DNA of 7,332 bases from Candidatus Aerophobota bacterium (lineage in GTDB: Bacteria > Aerophobota > Aerophobia > Aerophobales > B3-G15), in NCBI GenBank assembly GCA_021163905.1, contig JAGGTG010000023.1, positions 1 to 7,332 on the forward strand. The letters run 5' to 3'. Made by a program: the position numbers and the translations under genes. The first letter of the stretch is position 1; the number at the start of each line of letters is the position of its first letter. Shown piece by piece: positions 4,549-7,332 of the stretch. The notes under the pieces are model-generated. The model was not told where the DNA came from, made no database searches, and saw only the letters and a program-made list of their open reading frames with translations.

Positions 4549-6192
4549 TTATCGTTTTATATTTACAAGTTCCTGGAGAATCTGATCCGCTGCTGTTATA
4601 ACACGGGCGTTAACCTGAAATCCTCTCTGAGCTATGATTATTTCGGTAAAGCTCTTGGCAAGATCTACATTTGACATTTCTAAGCTGGAGGGAGATATAA
4701 TCCCACGGGTACCGGTTCCGGGTGCTCCTATCTGAGCAGAGCCTGAGTTTAGTGTTTGTTGATAGAAGTTATCACCTACCTTTGACAAGCCTTCAGGATT
4801 GGGAAAATCGGCAAGGGCAACTTGGGCAAGGGTTTTGTTTATCCCATTGGTAAATATCCCGGTTATAACTCCCGCATCGTCAATTGCTATATCATCAAGA
4901 CTTCCACTTGGGTATCCGTTTTGGTCCTTCAAGGTAGCTGAAAAATCGGAGGCAAACTGGGTTATTCCGTTAAATTTGTTGATGGTTCCAAAATTAAGGT
5001 AAACTTTCATCTCATCAGCTCCCACATTTGCACCGTCAGGATCGAAGGTGATCTGGGTGGTGCTTACGCTTGCAAGGGAACCATCGGGATTGAAAGTTAA
5101 AGATCCTGTATCTCCTGTAGGTGGATTGGCCTCATCATATGGAACAATTGCCTGCCAGTTCCAGGTGTTGCTTACCCCGGGTTCTGTATCTTTTGTAAAT
5201 AGAAAAGTCATAATTCGGGCAGTTCCAAGGGAGTCATATGTGGTAACAAAGGTTGTATAATCGGCACTTCTTGATTTTTCGGTACTACCTTGGGCATCAG
5301 CAGCTATATCACCGATGTTACCGAAACTGTTAAATTCTGTTTTACCGCTACATTCCATCTTAAGACCGGTTATTGCAGCAGAACCAGCTGTCACCTGCAG
5401 GCTTCCATCGTCTTTTACCATAACAGTTTCACTACCTCCACTTGCCTCCCTGATTGCAGTTTGAAGGGCGTAGGCAAGATCAGATAAACTGGAGTTTTCA
5501 GTTATAGTGTAGGAGTTATCTGTAACTGTAGAAAGATCTGTACCTCCAACACTTCCAGAAAATGTAATTGTATCTCCAATGTGCAGATTCATCGGATTTC
5601 CGTACTTATCAAATAGTTTAGTTAAAAGTGTAGTTGATGCTGCATAGGTGGGCTCTACTTCTGAGTTTAAATTTCCCACAAAGCTTGCCTGAGTGGTGGC
5701 ACTTGCCGGGAGTCTTTGTTGAAAGTCTATGGTTATATCTTCAAGAACCTTACCCAGCTCACCCTTATCATCAGCCATATATCCCTGAACTTTGTAGCCA
5801 TTACTTAAATTAACGAGATTCCCCTCTTTATCAAAATCAAATGATCCAGCTCTCGTATAGTATTTACTTTCACCGTCACTCAGGATAAAAAATCCACTTC
5901 CCTGTATCCCAAGGTCAGTCTTCCTTTCAGTGGACATAAGATTTCCCTGGGTAAATATGTTGTCTATGGAGGAGATCCTCATACCAAGACCTACCTGTTG
6001 AGGGTTTGTCCCTCCTTTTCCTTCTGCAGGACCTGATGCTGTTTTAAGGGTTTGACTTAAAAGTTCCTGAAACAAAGCTCTGGAGGATTTAAAACCAACT
6101 GTATTTACGTTGGCAATGTTGTTGCCTATAACATCCATCTGTATCTGGTGATTACGAAGACCAGATACACCGGAGAAAAGCGCTCGCATCAT
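4549..6192 (-). CDS. flgE: Flagellar hook protein FlgE with an enlarged middle domain
   Basis: FlgE polymerises into the curved hook joining rod and filament and is exported by the flagellar type III system. The product is 547 aa, against about 400 in Salmonella. The N-terminal rod/hook motif is MMRALFSGVSGLRNHQIQMD then VIGNNIANVNTVGFKSSRA (1-39). GLGMRISSIDNIFTQGNL and LGIQGSGFFIL (94-104) follow. The C-terminal helix holds SLEMSNVDLAKSFTEIIIAQ and FQVNARVITAADQILQELV. The usual 'vyDslG' motif (TTYDSLGTARIMTF, 317-330) is preceded by an extra stretch of about 120 residues (roughly 188-308) containing FDKYGNPMNLHIGDTITF and a Flagellin_IN-like part (YTITENSSLSDLAYALQTAI). Cys281 in this insert is the only cysteine. 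Two adjacent ATGs (6192, 6189) are possible starts; AGGAGGT (6201-6207) is eight bases before the first. FlgD lies 16 bases upstream. Confidence 0.96.
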   Translation of the reverse strand: MMRALFSGVSGLRNHQIQMDVIGNNIANVNTVGFKSSRALFQELLSQTLKTASGPAEGKGGTNPQQVGLGMRISSIDNIFTQGNLMSTERKTDLGIQGSGFFILSDGESKYYTRAGSFDFDKEGNLVNLSNGYKVQGYMADDKGELGKVLEDITIDFQQRLPASATTQASFVGNLNSEVEPTYAASTTLLTKLFDKYGNPMNLHIGDTITFSGSVGGTDLSTVTDNSYTITENSSLSDLAYALQTAIREASGGSETVMVKDDGSLQVTAGSAAITGLKMECSGKTEFNSFGNIGDIAADAQGSTEKSRSADYTTFVTTYDSLGTARIMTFLFTKDTEPGVSNTWNWQAIVPYDEANPPTGDTGSLTFNPDGSLASVSTTQITFDPDGANVGADEMKVYLNFGTINKFNGITQFASDFSATLKDQNGYPSGSLDDIAIDDAGVITGIFTNGINKTLAQVALADFPNPEGLSKVGDNFYQQTLNSGSAQIGAPGTGTRGIISPSSLEMSNVDLAKSFTEIIIAQRGFQVNARVITAADQILQELVNIKR

Positions 6193-6200
6193 TTTTGGTA

Positions 6201-6207
6201 ACCTCCT
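6201..6207 (-). promoter_or_regulatory. Strong Shine-Dalgarno site of flgE
   Basis: AGGAGGT on the minus strand, eight bases before ATG 6192 and eleven before ATG 6189. It favours the first ATG. The full-consensus site fits the high output needed for hook protein. Confidence 0.75.
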
Positions 6208-6208
6208 T

Positions 6209-6628
6209 TTAATTTTTTGATATTATCTTTGTTATCGAGGAAAAAGGTATAGATTTATCCCCAATTAAAAGATAAACCTGGTTATCTTTTAGGTATACCT
6301 GTTTTACCTTTCCCTGAATTATTTTTCCTGTGGATAGGTCTTTTCCCTCTACTTTGTAGCCAATCATCTCACTTGCCTGAGATAAAATCTGTGCATTGAG
6401 AAGATTGGTGAGGTTTTCATTTAAATTATTAAGTTGTTCTACAGAGCTGAACTGCGCCATTTGAACTATAAAATCCTTATTGCTCATAGGTTCTAAGGGA
6501 TCCTGATTGGTTAGCTCAGTCACAAAGATCTTAAAGAACATATCCCTGTCAAACACATTTTTAAAGGAAGGGTTGGCATTATCAGCAGAACTGGTTGAAC
6601 TATTTGAGGCTGTAACTGAATGAATCAT
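6209..6628 (-). CDS. flgD: Flagellar hook cap (hook assembly) protein FlgD, short form
   Basis: FlgD forms the cap on the growing hook, beneath which FlgE subunits are added. The product is 139 aa. After a Ser/Asn-rich tail (1-20) comes the FlgD core: MFFKIFVTELTNQDPLEPMS (30-49), then FIVQMAQFSSVEQLNNLNEN (53-72), matching the family pattern 'F-L-x-L-L-v-x-Q-L-x-x-Q-D-P-l-x-P'. A short beta segment follows (IGYKVEGKDLS...GKVKQVYLKDNQVYLLIG). The C-terminal tudor/Ig-like domains of the roughly 230-aa enterobacterial protein are largely absent. Short FlgD forms are common in clostridia and spirochaetes, so this is not necessarily a truncation. The start ATG 6628 has AGGAGGTG (6635-6642) upstream, overlapping the fliK TAG stop. 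No TM or cleavable signal is present, as expected for a type III export substrate. Confidence 0.94.
   Translation of the reverse strand: MIHSVTASNSSTSSADNANPSFKNVFDRDMFFKIFVTELTNQDPLEPMSNKDFIVQMAQFSSVEQLNNLNENLTNLLNAQILSQASEMIGYKVEGKDLSTGKIIQGKVKQVYLKDNQVYLLIGDKSIPFSSITKIISKN
6267..6290. repeat. Perfect 9-bp inverted repeat inside flgD, next to a 10-bp palindrome
   Basis: AAAAGATAA and TTATCTTTT pair across a six-base loop (6276-6281). AGGTATACCT, a perfect palindrome, follows directly at 6291-6300. Both lie in flgD codons for the QVYLKDNQVYL segment. The stem is almost all A-T and has no U-run context, so function is uncertain. Confidence 0.3.
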
Positions 6629-6634
6629 TTATCT

Positions 6635-6642
6635 CACCTCCT
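6635..6642 (-). promoter_or_regulatory. Strong Shine-Dalgarno site of flgD, overlapping the fliK stop
   Basis: AGGAGGTG on the minus strand. The AG of the fliK TAG stop (6641-6643) is the start of the site, so termination of fliK and initiation of flgD are physically linked. Confidence 0.75.
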
Positions 6643-7332
6643 ATACAAGATAGTTTATAGAGTAAGATTGAGAGTTAACCTGTAGATTTAAATTCTCTTC
6701 ATAATCAGTGGGGATGATGTTATCGGGTAAAAAGAGAAAATTGGTATCCTTTTTTGTCCTGTATCTTCCCTCATTGGAGTTTTCAGAATTTTGATTAAAG
6801 TCCATATTAAATTCCTTTAAGAATAACCCCTGTTTTTCAAGTGATTGTTTTAAGTAGGAGAAATTACTCTGAATTAGCTGAGCCGTTTTTGAGTCTGAAA
6901 CCTGAATCTGAAGTAAAAGATCGCTGTCCTGGAGTTTTATGTGGACATTGATATCTCCAAACTCCTTTGATTTCAATAAGAATGTGGCTCGAGTTTCTTC
7001 TTTTTGTCTTAGAAGATGTATTTTATTTAAAATCTGATCTATAAGCTGGGTTTGTTTTAAAGAATCCATCATGTAGGTTTTAAACCTGGTTTCTCGAGAT
7101 TCTACAGTATAGTTTGGTATCTGCCATAGATCCTCTGATCTGTTTGATTTTTCCTCCTGAAAAAGATCGAATTCCTGAGAGGATTTATAACCTGTATTTT
7201 TATTCTCCTTACCTTCCATCTTTACGATAATCTCATCACCTTTTGATTTTTCATCCGGGATGTTTATCTTTCCATTCCCTGATAGCTCAACTTTTTTCCC
7301 CTCAAGGTAAACTTTTACCCTGCCATCCCTTC
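6641..7332 (-). CDS. fliK: Flagellar hook-length control protein FliK, C-terminal part (5' end beyond the right edge)
   Basis: FliK measures hook length and, through its C-terminal domain, switches FlhB export specificity from hook to filament proteins. The reading frame is open to the right edge. I read 37 further codons upstream of the only internal ATG (7219), beginning RDGRVKVYLEGKKVELSGNG, so the gene very probably starts outside the window. ATG 7219 has no convincing ribosome-binding site. The visible 229 residues contain a hydrophilic, low-conservation stretch. The Flg_hook domain follows at about 6794-6988: FGDINVHIKLQDSDLLLQIQ, then SNFSYLKQSLEKQGLFLKEF. This matches the family pattern of 'LG.v.v.i....g.l.v.i' followed by 'L...L...G'. 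A poorly conserved Asn/Ser-rich tail ends the protein. Its position just before flgD and flgE is the standard fliK context. FliK diverges fast, so the name rests on domain pattern plus context. Confidence 0.82.
   Translation of the reverse strand, partial: RDGRVKVYLEGKKVELSGNGKINIPDEKSKGDEIIVKMEGKENKNTGYKSSQEFDLFQEEKSNRSEDLWQIPNYTVESRETRFKTYMMDSLKQTQLIDQILNKIHLLRQKEETRATFLLKSKEFGDINVHIKLQDSDLLLQIQVSDSKTAQLIQSNFSYLKQSLEKQGLFLKEFNMDFNQNSENSNEGRYRTKKDTNFLFLPDNIIPTDYEENLNLQVNSQSYSINYLV

Noticed and set aside
1750..5487. Plus-strand open frames of 60 to 128 codons opposite fliL, motB, motA and flgE
   Set aside because: They are antisense shadows of well-conserved minus-strand genes. Their translations show no recognisable domains, and none has a convincing context of its own.

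Overview
This window is one continuous run of flagellar motor and hook genes, all on the minus strand. Transcription goes from the right edge to the left edge. In that order the genes are fliK (5' end outside the window), flgD, flgE, flbD, motA, a canonical motB, a second motB-like gene, fliL, fliM, fliN and fliO (3' end outside the window). I see no RNA gene, mobile element or CRISPR array. No stretch over about 45 bases lies outside a gene.

The organism is a flagellated bacterium with an AT-rich genome. Its proteins are rich in Lys, Glu and Ile, and AGA/AGG and ATA codons are common, which fits a thermophile but does not prove it. The order flgD-flgE-flbD-motA-motB-fliL-fliM-fliN-fliO is shared by spirochaetes, deltaproteobacterial lineages (Desulfobacterota and relatives), Thermotogota and clostridia. 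FliN is a plain short FliN rather than a CheC-fused FliY, which argues against Thermotoga or Bacillus types. A single motA followed by two motB-like genes recalls Aquifex and some Desulfovibrio-type genomes. I would not assign a phylum from this window alone.

Region by region: 6193-7332 holds the hook-length regulator (FliK) and the hook cap (FlgD). 4549-6192 is the hook protein FlgE, which is long because of an insert of about 120 residues in its middle. 2189-4529 is the stator block: FlbD/SwrD, MotA, MotB1 and MotB2. 1620-2144 is FliL, the stator-associated membrane protein. 236-1610 encodes the switch/C-ring proteins FliM and FliN. 1-239 is the start of the export-gate gene fliO. Neighbouring genes overlap by 4 to 11 bases or are separated by 44 bases at most. 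Several Shine-Dalgarno sequences lie inside the preceding gene, so translational coupling in one operon is likely.

The most notable point is the second MotB. It keeps the single membrane helix and the OmpA-like peptidoglycan-binding domain, but Asn20 replaces the ion-carrying aspartate that MotB1 has at Asp21. The two motB genes also share an 87-bp block with no mismatch, including all synonymous sites, inside otherwise diverged sequence; this looks like gene conversion. MotA carries the threonines typical of sodium-type PomA stators. Apart from these points the window is a conventional flagellar operon.
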